A stretch of 64,000 nt of DNA from Talinum fruticosum (GCA_021018815.1 JAITYX010000030.1:387001-451000); one strand, 5' to 3'; positions 10,176-24,360 are shown, counted from the first letter of the stretch. A program made the numbers and translations. Notes: a model not told the origin generated them from the letters alone.

Positions 10176-13100
10176 TGGGACCTTTGTTTATTTTTTAATT
10201 TTTTTAATGTAATGCCCTATGTTTCTGTTTTTTGTTTTTTCCTTTTATTTTTCTTTTAATTTCTCTATATTAAAGTCTTTAAGTTTTAGGGCATATTTTA
10301 ATTTGTTTTCAGCTGGGTTTTCATAATAATAATAACAAGCCACAGGAACATGCCAGGTATGGATTATGATAGTTTAAAGATTAGGTTTTTTTAATAATAA
10401 CATATTGGATTAATTGCATTTAGTGAGGAGAATTATTAAGAAAGCAAGCACTTATGGAGGTCAGTTTCATTGAAAACGATCTCTTTTTTAGAAATCTATG
10501 CTAAACCTAAAAACTTGCTTATGGCTCCGGATTTGCATTTTTATTTTATTTTGTTTCTTTCTGCCATTCCCAATTTGTCTTTATTCATTCAGGGCTTTGG
10601 GCTCTTAAACTTTGTTTATTTTTATGTCTTAATTAGAGATTATGCTTGAGACTCAAGTTGGATATTCATTTATGTCTTAACTAGGGATTATGCTATGGAC
10701 TCAAGTTTGGATATTCCTTCTATTGGAGTACATAGCAAAGTTTAATTTTTTATTTTATATGGTATTATCAAAATCATTCTAAGCAAGACGATTCAAGATT
10801 AAATCACTGCATTCAAATCGTTATACAAGGTTAACAATTACGCTTCAAGTCCAAAGAACATTCTATGAGGGACGTGCTACATTATATAATATATTTAACT
10901 ATGAGCTTAACGTTTTTATTGAGGTGAGGCTCGTATAATTTTAGTTCAAGTAGTGATAACTAGGCAAAACTTTTTAAGTTCAAATTTTGTTTGCACTTTG
11001 TAGTATATATGAAAATGGGAAGGGGGAAAGTGGTCCAAGGCCACCCAACTCAAATGGGAGTGGTAGTGTAAGAATTGATGGAAGGAAGGTGGTGTTTTGG
11101 CCCCTCTCGTCTCCTCTCATCTCCTCCCCTCAATATTTTTTTATCTTCATGATTCGTCTTCTTCACCCCTCTCCCTCCCTAAGTGGACTCATTTTTCCTT
11201 TTTTTTTTTTTTTTTGTTTTGTGAGGATGTTGACCAATGCCCACTTATTTTATTCTCTTTAATCTTTTCCCCCATATTTTTCTTTTTCCCCCTATTTTTG
11301 AGAGGGGGACAAAGAAATTGTAACGAGGTGAGATGTCATGCAATGCTAGTTGGTGTGTCTGAATTGTCTGTGTTAATTATTTGGATGGTTTGATATTTTA
11401 ATCGGTATAATTTATGCCAATTATATCGATACTTCAATTTTTAACCTATTATAAACATTGAAAAGTACGTATAACTATCGTGAACCATGCATAATCTTTT
11501 TTTCCCCTAATTGTTCTCATATGCACATTTTGCTTGTTAATTTGTTCGCTTCAACATCATATATATAATCCTATTTGTTTTAACTAGAATTTTTGTTTGT
11601 GACATACATATAGTTTGTATTGTATTGATTTGTTTTTATTTTTATCCTGATTTAATCAAGATCGAATTTTTATTGACCATAAAAGTTATAATCCTTTTAT
11701 TATAAGCATTTCTATTAATAAAACCCAAATCTAAAATCTTACTAATATCAAAATATTTGAACCGACTTGTATTGGCTTTTCTATCTGACCAATTGTCACA
11801 AGAAAATCAAAAATATTATTCGACTCATTTTATCGATCATCTTTTACAAAGGTATTTTGAATTTTTTTCTTCCCGTATAAAATTTTCGTGCTTATATAAA
11901 AAGTAAATATTACATTTTAAATCACAACCCTCCAAAAAAAAAAAATGGACCATTCTAATTAATAATTCGTAGAATAAATATATATACGAGATGATGATGA
12001 TGATCAAGTATGGTGATGCCGCGAGCATATTAGTTTGACATGACGAAGAAAGGAATAAAAATATGTCATTGTTATGTAAATGTATTAAGCCAAGAACTAC
12101 ATATTGTGATGCACAACTTAAAAGCAAGGTATCTTATCTTTCTTAGATACGTTTCCCTCTTCTTCTTTTCCCAATTTTTTCAATTCCTAGTTGAAAATTT
12201 AAGGGCTCTCGCAGTATGTTGGTCAAGCCTCAAATTAAAGGTATGTTATATATTCTAGTGTTGCCTACAATTACTTATAAAAAGTCACTTCACTTTTTCT
12301 ATCGACTTTTATGTCATCCGAGTAACAAGACGAGTCTTCATTTTTATCAAATTTTTATCATCCGATTGATTTACTTATTTAAGATTAAATATCGAATTAC
12401 TTGTTTGACATAAATAATACTCATGATATTGATTGGTTAAGTAACGCATAATCAAAATACATTGGATGGTATATGCATGATCTACCATTCAAACAAGTAA
12501 TCATATTATTTATAAAAACAATTAGACATAACATTTGCTTATGAAATAACAAACAATGTACCATGATACATACTCTTTTTAGAGAGAGAGAGAGAGAGTG
12601 AGAGGTGAGGAGAATAAGAAGGGTGAAAAAGGCTCAAGCTTTTTGCAAAGGAAGCGTTACACCGCACGTCCATCATAGAAAGTGTTAATGGTATTCAACT
12701 TTTCTTAGGGAGAAGCCACTTTTGTCAACAACAAGCCTCCCTCTCCACTTTCAAGAGAAGATGAGAGGCAGATACAAAGATTGATGATCGAAGTAGACTT
12801 ATGTGACTCACCCTGTGTTTAACTAAGTTCTACCCTTAAGCTATTTAGACCGACACAGTCAATGTTTAGCTTAAAACATGTGTCGTTCGTCCTTTGATAA
12901 CATAACAATATATGATAATCGAGCCTAATAGGTTACTATAGTTGGAGTTAAAAGTGCAGTAAACCATATCACACGCCTTGCTGTGGTTAGTTTACACAAT
13001 CAATTAAGTTGATATGATTAAGATATATCGTCATTTGCATAACCCTTTTTTAAGTTTTTGGGGCAAAAGCCGTCATTTACATACTGACCTGCCCCTTTCT

Positions 13101-13409
13101 CGAGGGTAGAAATTACTAGGGTTGCCGGTCCAAACAGTATAAACAAAGAAAAAGTGTTAAAAAAAAATAAAACTAATTATGATGGCCATGTTGGTTTTGA
13201 AATTTGAGGGGAGTAGAAAGAAAAGTGGGTAAGTTCCCGAGGAAAAAGGATGAAAAATGCAAGGGAATTAAAATAAAGTATGCCAAAAAGAAAACATAGT
13301 AAAGAGACCGCAATTAATCTGTAAAGACAACATCACCCTCGAAGTCAGGAAAAGCCAACCACTGCAAGCACAGATTAAATTATATATATATAAAAAGAAA
13401 GTTTATTAT

Positions 13410-13413
<4 letters not shown>
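10176..13413. other. Intergenic between convergent HAM genes
   Basis: AT-rich, without a recognisable gene. Contents: a short tandem duplication at 10621-10717, a pyrimidine-rich stretch around 11090-11300, and a GA run near 12580. Short frames here resemble no known protein. Confidence 0.5.
10621..10717. repeat. 48/49-bp tandem duplication
   Basis: Two adjacent units (10621-10668 and 10669-10717), each starting TTTATGTCTTAA and ending GGATATTC plus one base, differ at only a few positions. Confidence 0.9.

Positions 13414-13462
<49 letters not shown>
13414..13462. repeat. (AT)n microsatellite
   Basis: A perfect AT run of about 49 bp. Confidence 0.95.
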
Positions 13463-13469
<7 letters not shown>

Positions 13470-14806
13470 AATTATCAAAATGCAAAGAGATTGTGTTTGG
13501 AATGATTGTGGGTTCACCTCACTAATAAATAACTTTATTACTTGTTATCCTATTTCATCAAATTATCCCATCTAATATCATGAATTAAACTGATTTAATT
13601 TTAATCTAATTTATATTTAAACTTTAACTAATCAAATAATCGATTTATGAAGTATAAACATGTGTACATGCATGATGCATGTATGTATTTTTGGACTAAA
13701 AAATCCACAAACTAATTTAATTTAATATAAAATTATTAAAAAAGCTATAAGAAATTAAAAGAAAAGAAACATAATGAAAAGTGATTGAAAGATATAAGTT
13801 TTAAAAACATGGCAACAACTTAAAGAATAGAAAAGAATTTCTGATAAAAAAAAAAAAAAGTAGGGAGCTGGGCGATTTGTTTGCTCTTTACTTGTTGTGG
13901 CCAATTTTTGAAAGGAAAAAAATTCTCTTTTTGTGTTTCCATCTGTGCTTGGATTGGAATTTGGAATCTCCGGGGTAGAAAGAGAGAGAGAGAGCTTAGA
14001 AACAACGCCAAGTCGCCATCTCCTATTTTTATTTTTTACTTTCATGCTTTAATTTCCATACCATGCAAATATAAATGTAAATGTAAATGCAAATGCAACC
14101 CACATATTTAAATTCGGATTTTTTTAAATTAAAAAAAAGTAGAGCTATCACGAGTCTTCTTTTAGTATGATATGGTAATATAATATAATTATATGTAAAG
14201 TTAGATAATTTCTTTTCATCTCCATATCGTTATACCGTATGGTATATGAGCTCACAAGTTAGACTTCATTCATATAATTTTATCTTTTCTTAATTTCTTT
14301 GACAATTTTATTTTCTAGAACAATTTTCTTGGGTCATTTACAATACTCTTAGACTTGGCATAAAATAAATTACTTAATTACATATTGAAGAGAAACTGAG
14401 CCAATATTAAAGGATTTGAATATCTAATTTTTTATCTGAAAAACTTGAATATTATACTATTTGTTTAAGAGCATTTTATTTCCTTTTGCATAAAAAAGTG
14501 TACGTCAAAATGTTATACTCAGATGAGAAATGAAAAATATAGTTTCATACAAAGCCATGATTAATACATGAAAAACTTGAGAATTTTCTTCAATTTTTCC
14601 CCCTATGTGATAAAATGAGAAGAGCATTTGCAGAGGGAATTAAGATAATTTATGGTAGAAGAAGTAGATTTAGGTCCCCCTAGCAAGCTCCCCCATCCCC
14701 AAAACTCATGATGGCATAGGGAAAGACGGCCTAAAGAGGGGAGGGCAGGGGTCCCAAATGAAGATGAAAATGAAAAGGGCCCAACCAGAACCAGTCCATC
14801 TCTCCC

Positions 14807-14860
<54 letters not shown>

Positions 14861-15868
14861 CTTGATTTGTGGGTGGTGTAATCCTTTTGGACCATTCCAC
14901 TTAATGAAAAGTAAGCAGTGGTCAGCAGTTCAGATTTATAGGCTGCACCTGCTAAGCACTTGGGGCTTGGTACTACTTAGGTCACTTCCCAAATCAGGCC
15001 TCTCTCCTTTCATTATTTCCTTTTCCTTAATTTTGCCTTTTCCTCATCTTTATGATATACAATTATAACCCAGAATTTATCTCTTATTTTTACTTTTTAA
15101 TGCCAATCGGGCTAGTCTAATTGCTACATCAAACCATACCACAAATTCACCTAATAATGTACTTTGTTTTATGACCACATCTTTACAGACAGTATGTCCT
15201 GCTTAAAACAACTCCGAGTCGAACTTATCTGAAGGGAGTCTAGCAACTTGATTAATTAATTATGGATCATACTAGCCGAGTGTTTATGATTTGCGTCTCT
15301 CTACCATAAGAAGGGTCAACATAGCATGAGAAATGACAACCACCCATGTCCCTTTCATTCAAGTGTCAATAGCTAAATTTCCTCTTTTTCAGGCCTCCTT
15401 GGGATACCTAGATGCACACAAAAACAGCCTAAACAAGCTGTAGTGATCTTGGTCTAATGCCCCATAATTGCTCTTCCCAACCCAGATTGAAATTTCAACA
15501 AATCTTTTTGGTTGCTTGCCTTGATTTTACATGCCTAATAATTTCGTTTAGCCTCCCATGTCAAGAGGCCTAGAAGACATCAAATCCCACCCTATAGCAC
15601 CACGATCCATGCATACATTTCCTTTGATAATTTCGACCTACGAACTTATCAACCACATATAATGACTTCTCTAGTCTACTTGTGTGCACTTACACTTATT
15701 TCGTCTAATCTACTTTTATGCACTTATAATTTTTTCACGTATAGGTTGAAGCCTTAAGTACACTTTTAAGGCTCTTTACGTGTCTTATAAAATACTCGAA
15801 ATTTTGAATGGATGTTTTGCAACTTTCTTTTTTCTTTTTTTTTTTGGTGGAAGATGAGATGAACATAC
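13463..15868. other. Intergenic, no gene recognised
   Basis: AT-rich DNA with a hexamer-like ATGTAA/ATGCAA run near 14070-14098 and a long (CT)n tract at 14799-14857. No protein family or structural RNA was recognised. Confidence 0.5.
14799..14857. repeat. (CT)n microsatellite
   Basis: About 59 bp of CT repeats with two early CCCT interruptions. The arginine/glutamate-repeat minus-strand frame over it is an artefact. Confidence 0.95.
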
Positions 15869-16404
15869 TCATATATATACATTCATTACAATTGCTCCAA
15901 CGCACATAACTGAGACACAAGCAGACTACATTTCACTGCACTTGCAGGAGAAAAAAGGCATCAAAACAATGCATTGTAAACACATGAAACAGATCAAGAG
16001 TCGAGACCATTGCAGTAGAAACTTGAAATACAAGCAGCTCTTCAGAAAGGAAAATAACATGTGCTCCTCCATGTGTTAAAACTGTACGCAGAAGGCGGGC
16101 ATATCAAGAAATGAAAAGAACTAATTTTGGGTCAATATCGGCTCTTGATTGATTCTACGTCTTGACATATTACAGCAAGTGTCATTGCTAAAACTCAAGC
16201 ACAGAAAAGCCGTAGCATTTAAACATCATAGGAAATATGTTACAACTTACAACCTTAAAATTCGAAAGATAGATATTTAGATCTTACATGTCTAAACAAC
16301 TGGAATTCTGAGGCTACCCAAGATAAAACCTAGCATGCCCACAATTCAAGATGAAGGAACGAAAAAAGCTAAAATGAGAAAGCACATTACAAGCATATAT
16401 AACC
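15869..16404 (-). other. Probable 3' UTR/flank of second HAM gene
   Basis: Non-coding, less AT-rich than the DNA further left, directly downstream of the minus-strand HAM stop codon. The poly(A) site is not determined. Confidence 0.4.
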
Positions 16405-18437
16405 TTAGTCAACATAGCATCTCCAAGCCGAAGCAGCCACAAGTTCACGCGACATCCAGCTGAGCACAAGAGATGCTTGCTGCTTTTCTACCTGAAACCC
16501 CCTCACTGGGATTCTTTTAGCCACCAGATTGGCCTGAGATTCAGTAAAACTACTAAATGGTAGAGGAAAAAACCCAGCAGATGTGAAGAGATTCCTCCAC
16601 TGGCGTGCCTTGTTTGCTTGCATGTTGTCTGGGGCACGAATGCGTCCCAATATCGCCCTCTCAATGGTAGGCTCGATCAAGAACTTCTCAATCTCATGTG
16701 AGATGTCTGAGAGGATCCCGCTTGAACCATGAAGCGAGTCCAACAAATTAGAGCATGAATCCAAGACATGGAGGATGTGAGATGGAAAGGACAAGTCGCA
16801 ACTATCACAACCTCTATCAAAGCTTATCATGATTTTAGGGGCACATTGCTTGATGAAGGACAGGAGTTGACCGAGTACAAAGGGACAATGTGAGCATGCC
16901 CATATAGGGAAGTTTACAGCAACTGCTTCATTCTCAGTGGGTTGAAAATTGGGTATAGTACAAGTAGCTGGATTGAACAAATCCAAACTCATGAGCTGAA
17001 TGTCAACAGAGACACCAAACTCTTTTGCAAATTCCAGAATGTTGTCACATACAAGGGCTAATTCAAATGGATGATGGGTCGAAGATGAGGCAAAGGCAGT
17101 AATTCTCAGAAATGGAGCCCCCTTTTCCTGAGAGGAAGCTCTCGAATAAAGGATGCCCATTGGGAACCACAACCAATGTCAAAATCTAATATGTGGATAT
17201 AATCGGCCTCATCAAGAGCTTCTAGTAAAGCCTGGGTACAGGTAAAATCGACAAATTGCATAACTGGGGATGCCTCTGAAGAAAGCTTGTATGCATTCAT
17301 CTTATTTACAACATCTGACAGAGTGAGACTTTTAGGTTGGGTTGGAGCTGCAGAGAAGCTGTTCAGGGTCAGGAGCTTTTCAAGTTCCTCCTTGACATGG
17401 AAAGTAGCAGCCCTTACAAGGGGGTTTCCTGAAAGAGATAATTGGTGATTGAGCCGGGCCAATATCACTTGGGCAAGCGAAAAGTTACCAGTTTGGAACA
17501 TCTCCACAATCTTAACTAACTGATCATGCAGAGCCAAAGTTTGTGAGTTGTGTAGCCTTGTGTTTAGTGGCTTCTGAAGGTTATGTGGTACTAGAAACTG
17601 AGGTGCCATACCCATTAACAACTGTTGTTCCATCTCAAACTGCTGCTCTTGGTTTCCGAGCAGAATTTCATGATTGTTGCCTAAAAATGAACCCTTTGGA
17701 ACCTCGACAACACTATGGTCAAGAACATTCCCAGTATTATGGCGCTTTGCAGGAGGCGGTGGGGGAGTTCTAGCTGGTTGTATCCTAGAGAAGGCATATA
17801 ATAACTAGAGTTCTGAATGGCTGTGTTGTCCTGCTCACAAATCCCAAATTGCGGGTTCAAAACCTGAGGTTTCTCATCACTAACCCTAAATTGTTCTGCT
17901 GGAGATACAGCAACCATATGACACAGTTGTGGACCATAATTAAGAACACACGCCTTTTCATTGACAGAATCATTCCCCCATTGCAAATAGAGCCAGAATC
18001 AGAAGACCTTAAATCAGAACTAAAACTTTCAACCAAACTAAAATTATCCATACCAGAATTTTGAATGACTGCTCCAAGCCCATCATCCCCACCAAACTCC
18101 AATAGATTTGAAGGTTGCAGGAGGTGCTTGAAACTCAAACTAGGGTCCTCAATTTCCCCCATGAACCAAGGGAGAAGAGAGCCTTCTCCAAAGACAAACG
18201 CTCCAAATCCTCTATTCCAAGTCCACTAGCTCCACCATTGAAGGAGGAGGAGAGAGTAGATGCAGAATTTGGAGGGCTAGGGCTGCGCCTGTTGTCCAAA
18301 ACTGAAGTGGGTTCACTCTCAATTGATTCTTCTTTGATGCCCTTCTTCCACTTTAGGGCTGATTCAGAAAATTGAGGCTTAGCTGCAATTGCTTCCACCA
18401 AACCTTCACATTGCAGATTGTAGGGCGTGGGTTCCAT
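16405..18437 (-). CDS. HAM: GRAS transcription regulator, HAM/SCL6 type paralogue (four frame breaks)
   Basis: Second HAM/SCL6-like gene. It starts MEPTPYNLQCEG, like the first gene. The GRAS domain shows LHRI with VILARLNHQL, IHILDFDIGCGSQW, a PFYRE-type region and the SAW end SRELVAASAW before CYVD and TAA. The reading frame is interrupted near 18182, 17975-17979, 17761-17765 and 17118-17122. Each break is explained by one missing G or C, three of them in runs of five. Restoring the frame aligns the paralogues: LFSLGSW becomes an LLPWFMGEIED-type stretch, and PPPPAKRHNTG appears. The length would be about 678 residues, shorter than the first gene mainly in the N-terminal linker. Four breaks could mean a pseudogene, but all shared motifs are intact. 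It is convergent with the first copy. Confidence 0.9.
17446..17466 (-). promoter_or_regulatory. miR171 target site with one central mismatch
   Basis: Same LHRI position as in the first HAM gene. On the plus strand it reads TGATTGAGCCGGGCC then AATATC, identical to canonical miR171 except G for C at 17457. This mispairs miRNA position 12. The alanine codon changes GCG to GCC, so the protein is unaffected. Confidence 0.9.
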
Positions 18438-19036
18438 CTGAAATTACAGAATCAAAGCAATGCCCACAAATCAGAACTTCTATTCAAACAAGAAAAGGAG
18501 GGAAAAGTGAGCAAATTTAAACAATTAGTACCATATCTGTACAGACGAGAGACGAATTTCAAATAAAATTTGAAGCTTTTGGTGGCTGGTGGCGGTACTG
18601 CTACTGCGGCTGAGGTTAAAAGGAACAAAGAAGTTTCTCTCTCACCAGAGATCTTTTGGGTAGTGCCCACATTTCTGCCTTTAAATTTCTGGAATTGCAT
18701 TTTAGCTCAACATCTCCTCCAACCTAGTTCCCCCTCCCTCTCCGTCTCTGAATGCGTGTATTGTATAATGTGGGTGTTCATTGAAGATTTCGATTTGGTG
18801 GGTTCAATGAGGTCTATGGCTATTTGCCTCGTTCAACCCCGCAGCAATTTTGTGTAGAAGGAGCAGCACTGTTTTCAGGAGTCTCTCTCTATCTCTCTCT
18901 CTCTCTTGAGCCCTCCCCCACCCCCTCTCTCTGTAGTCTCTCTCAATCTCTCTGCTGTGCTCTTCCTTCTATGAAAAGGCAAATGTGCCCTTCCCTTGTC
19001 TTCGACTTTTCTATCCCCCGCCCCCTAGAAATCTAA
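18438..19036 (-). promoter_or_regulatory. Leader/promoter region of second HAM gene
   Basis: Upstream of the minus-strand start, with CT-rich tracts (18883-18906 and nearby) that read GA on the coding strand, resembling the GA tracts before the first HAM gene. No TATA box was fixed. Confidence 0.4.
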
Positions 19037-20551
19037 AGCTAACCATTTCAAATTAAATAAACTTCAGAAAAAAACAAAGAAATTGGTGGGAATTGGGAGG
19101 GAAGAGAAAGTAAATATATGTATTTTTCCTTTTTATTATTTTTCCACTTCAAATTCTTAAAAAAAAACAATTTTGGGTTAATTCCTTCCCCTAATTATTG
19201 TTCTTCTTTTTACAATTTTTTTTACTAAGATCATTTTAGCTTGAGATGTAAGACAATGTCAATTTAAAATTGTTGTTTTATTATATGTATGTGATATGTT
19301 TGTGAAATGATGATTATTTTTTTAATAATTAATTAAGAAAAATAAATAATAAATAATATAGTTTAAAAGTATCTTATGCCTCCTAACAAAAAATAAACAA
19401 AATAACGTATAAGAAAATCTTACCAAACTTGGCCAATGAAGTAATCATAAATATAATCAGATATATTAGAGTAACCTATGCTATATCATTGGTGTAGTTT
19501 CAAGATATTTTTTCAACTACGCTAGCATCTTATATTATCATTTTATATACCGATAAAAAGTATATCGAATTGAAGCTAACAACCTAGCATAATTTGACTT
19601 AAACTAATAAAAAAATCTTATCATGAAATATGAAGATTAAAAGATTTAACATAAAACAATTAAATTAGTCATTATACTTTGGTGTAGTTTTTATTAGTGC
19701 AAATATAATTTCTCAATTAGTAATGATTATATTTATTTAATTTCCTATGAGATTGTAGAATCCATAATATGTATTTATATTATCAAACTTAAGAGAAATA
19801 CTGAAATTTTATACGTAAATAAACTAAAACAGAATTTGACATTATAATAATAAGATTTAATAATGAAAGTTGTATCTTTTATGAACCCTAATATGTAAAG
19901 AGAGTAAAATACTTATAATGATATGAAATAAATATATATTTTTAAGCTTCAAGGGTATCTTTTAAAAATAAGATGTACGAGTTTTTTATATTTTATTTAA
20001 TTGTTGGGCAATATTTGTAAATTTTTTTTCCTAGTATTTTCTGTATACAATGTGTTAGATAAAATGCTTTATCACAAATCATGGCTTTCCACATCATTTT
20101 TTTTTTTTTTTTGACAAAATCAATCATACAACAAAAGTAGCTAGATTTCTTAGAGTTCCCCAAGTTGATCTTTATTTTTAGCAAATAATTAATCAATTAA
20201 TGAGAGATGATTGGTGGGCTTTGAGAGTTAAAAATGTATAATTAATATGATTAATGATAATTAATTTTTGCTGTCGCTTTTGTTAGCAATCTTCCAACAG
20301 GAAATGACCCAATAACATAAACTATTTGTGCCCTAAAAGCGACAATGTGTTGTTTATCGTTCCCTCCCCTCTTCTTCTTTGTCTTACAGTGTTTGGATCC
20401 CCCAATTTCTTCCTCTTTTTTTTTTTTTTTTTGCATAATATACAATAAAGGCTTTCATTTCCTCTTCTTTCTTTTATTTTCTCCTTCTTTTTTTCCTCAA
20501 TTATTGTTAGCCATTTTCTTTCTCATGATAATGACTTCAAGGTCATAGAGT

Positions 20552-20661
20552 GACATGCTTTGCCAATATTTTAACATCCTTATAAGTTGTATTTCCACAC
20601 CGCCATGCTTTTGCCAGTATTTTGATTGACATCCTTATATAGTTATATTTCTATACTACCA
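20552..20661. repeat. Diverged ~53-bp tandem duplication
   Basis: Two adjacent units share ATGCTTTTGCCA(A/G)TATTTT, ACATCCTTATA and TATTTC(C/T)A blocks in the same order. Confidence 0.7.
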
Positions 20662-21948
20662 ATAAAATTAGTGACAGATATCGAAAAAAATTTATCTGTA
20701 ATTTTAGAAAAATATATATAGAGAGCAATCTTCAAAATTTAAGGTAATTAATATAACAATGTAAGTTGATTTTTATATAGTTAAAATTTTACATGTGCCA
20801 AGAAGTTTTGTAGATTTTAATTTTGGATAACTTTTGTTACTAACTTTTTTATCAAAACTTTCATTACTATTAAAATAATCACCTATAAATTTAATAATAT
20901 GGAAAAATGTTAAAGATTGGACATGGAGGGTCCACACGTACACATAGTAGTTAATTCCTTAGTAAATTTAATTTTTGACTCTTAAAGCTCTCTCATCATA
21001 TTGAAAGAGGTTAGGCGTTGTCATCATAGACTTGAAATATTTTATTTTATTCACATTAGATACAAGTAGCTTGTACCATATATATATATTTAATATGAGG
21101 TCCTTTTGATTTAAAAATAAAAATAAGTGGGTGGCGACGTCGATAATTTGTCTATACATATACGAATAACTTTGATAATTGTGTGGATGGCAAGGACGGG
21201 AACATGCTTAAGTATTTAATCTAATATGCATTATTTTCAAGGCAAACCTATTATTTGGATATTCTCTTTTTTTTTCAAAAATCTATGTAATGGTAGGTGA
21301 CGTACTCCTATGTTAATGTATTCTTTTAATCTAGATAAGCAAGAAGCGTAATACGATACAAATTACGCTAAAATATCATAAGGGGAAATAATATATGAAA
21401 CATAAACCTTATTCCTTTTAACTGAAAGGGTGTAAATTAAAATAAAAAGAGTTTTAAAATTATAATATACTCAACATCTTAGCGGAATCAAAATAATCTT
21501 GTGGACATATGTTGATGTTTATGTATTTAGAGATAATTAAGTTTTTAAAAACCAAAATAATCATGCTAAATTAGTGAAGATTGATAAAATTCCAAGTTAT
21601 ATGATACATTAATCTTTGATCATGATAATAATGCAAAATTAATGTGTAAGTAATGAAATAATAAAAAGAGTGTAGCTATAATTAGTGATGGATGTATTAT
21701 AGGTGAAATAAATAGAGCCTTAGAGATAAAGGTAGCAATAGTAATATTTAATCACAATTGATAAATTAAGATATATTTAAAGGTCATCTCCCATGTATAC
21801 TCATGATATTTGTACTCACTCGTGGATGAAGCTACTATTTCTTGTACCCCTTTTTTGTTCTTTTTCAGCTAAGGAATTTACAAGCATGGAGGCAGTGATT
21901 TGGGGGAAATGCTTAGATTGTTGTAATTTAAAATGACTAGTAAATATA

Positions 21949-22212
21949 TACTATCTCTCTTTTATAATATTTGACTTTTTTTTGTTGTTCTAATGAAATA
22001 TTACGAAAACATAAAATTTATGCTAAAAGATCGACTTGCTTTAAAATTTTATTGAAAATGAAAAATGTCAATAAAAGGAGAAAAAGTAATAAATAAGGAT
22101 AAAAATGAGTAAATTAATCGTTAATGTATCATTGAAATTATAGAGTTTTCAATATTATGAGACAAAAAAGTTACTTGAAATAACATGTATTATAAGACAG
22201 ATGGAACAGTTT
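21949..22212. mobile_element. Stowaway/mariner-like MITE, copy 1
   Basis: About 264 bp with imperfect terminal inverted repeats: TACTATCTCTCTTTTATAAT at the left, and the reverse complement of the right end reads ACTGTTCCATCTGTCTTATA. Ends lie at TA. The interior (around 22085-22140: AATAAATAAGGA, TTAATGTATCATT) matches the element at 57586-57840. It has no coding capacity, so it is a non-autonomous DNA element. Confidence 0.7.
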
Positions 22213-24360
22213 ATTGCATATGCCCAAGTCATAGTACTAATAAGGATCATTAAAACAATCTAATTATTATTATTATTGAGAATTATCATTATATTAATAT
22301 ATAGTCTGGCTTCATGTGAAAAATAATAAATGATATATGTGGTTACGCATAGAGAGAAGCAAAAACCAACACATGTGTGTTGAATAGACTTAACTTACAT
22401 CATGATTATGCATTGAAATGTTGGAAGACTAATCAATCATGCAGCATGCTCGTTGATCGAAGATGTATTTTTTTGGATAATGCTGCAAATCATGTGCTTT
22501 ACCTAAATCTTCTTCGATTTTCATATAAATTATTCAAATAACTATTAAACACCTAATTTTTAAGTTTGCCCTTTTTCACTTGAACAGTGTTATTGCTTTT
22601 AGGACAGACGTTCTCATTACTTGTACGTATTGGCAACGATATGCACTAGAGGGCTCAATACTAGCATTATGCTCCAAATAAGTAGCTCGCATTGAAGTTA
22701 TGTTATTATTTAACTACCAATTGTATTCTTAACATCAACATGTCTTTTTAAATGTCAAAGACTAATTAGTTTATCAATTAATTTACGATATGTTATTTTC
22801 AACTTATCATAAGTATTTATTATCATTGAATATGCTATATTTGTCATTTATAATTACCACTCATCGACACTTAAATCATATTAAAAAATTCTTATATATA
22901 TTGTTAAGTACCGATTAACAAATGGACAGTACTTACTGATTAGAACTGAGCATTCGAAATCATGATTAAGGCTGATAAACAGGAGTAAGTGATATGTTGA
23001 AAAGAAGAAGAAATGGAAAAACTGGGATATTGCGAAACATGGAGGCACAGAAACAGGGCAGGTTTGGGGATGGCATGCATGATTAGAGAGTTTAAGAGGA
23101 ATTCTGATTTTGACATCACGGAGAGAGAGAGAGGTTACTTACACCAACTCGTCTTCTTCCCAATTCTACGAACCCGAAAGTGACACATCTTTCAATTTTA
23201 ATTTAGTATTATTTTTCTTTTTTTTTAAAAAATGGATAGCTTGTGAAAATGGGTCTAAAAATAAATTTGTCTTGTTGGGCAGAAAAGGCAGGTGAACTGT
23301 TCCTTTTATTGCTTTGCTTCCCGAGGCCACCTACACGTCAAGCGATGCTACACTAAATTACAAAATTACTTCCTCTACCTCCCCCTTATTATTTTCTTTC
23401 TCTTCTATTCTATCATCATGGATCGTAATAATAAAATTAAATTATTTAAAAAACTGAGAACAGTTAATAAAAAAATAATAATAATAAGAATAAATTTATA
23501 ATTAAAAATTTAGCGATCATATGAATTAAGAACAATGCTAGCTTAAATACTTGGGCCGCAGCAGAATTTAGCTTCTATGGAAATGATTGTATAGTGGTGA
23601 ATATTAAAAGTCCAGTTTGAGCAGATTGAGTCCTGACTTTGACCATAAAAGGCCCAGCCCAAATAATATCGCTTACTTTTTTAAGCCTATTCAAACTGCC
23701 TTCGTCTTAGAGGTTGGATCCTTCCACTCTTCTTGGGCCTTGGGGATCAAAATTTACAAAGGAAAGTTGAACGAAATTTTCTTTTAGTGTTGATGTCTTT
23801 CCTATATATGAGGTTTTTTGTTGGGATTTTTTTTCTAAGTTTTATTTACTCGTCACTCACTATATATGAGAATGTGTCAAGTCTTTAGTCTAAACTTTAT
23901 ACCACATCTAAATTTAAATCGGGGGAGGGCAGGGGGGAATATTATGTCTTTCCTTTTAGGCCAAGAAAAAAAGAACTTACCTCATCTCTTCTTTCCTCCC
24001 AAAAATAATTAATCTTGAGTTAAAAAGATTCACTAAAAATTAAACAAGCAATATGATCATTTTACTTAATTATTATCTAACAATATTAATCAATCTAATT
24101 GAAATATAGAGTCTTTCATCAAAAGAAGAATATCGAGTCACATCTATTTTGATCACATTGCTAGTCCAAAATTCAATAGAGATTATTTCCTTGCGCCCTA
24201 ATCATATCCTCAAAACGTACCAATCACTCCACTCAACAATTACCGTAATATTATGCGGATAAATTTACCAAAGAAGAAGAAGCTCAATCAATCAAGCAAA
24301 CAGAAACTAATAAATAAGTAAATAAAATAAACAAATAATTAAAGAAGACGAATTAAGAAG

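Larger units (their letters stand above)
19037..24360. other. Intergenic, no gene recognised
   Basis: Very AT-rich. It holds a short tandem duplication (about 20552-20661) and a MITE (21949-22212). Frames at 23110-23501 show no known domain. Confidence 0.5.
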
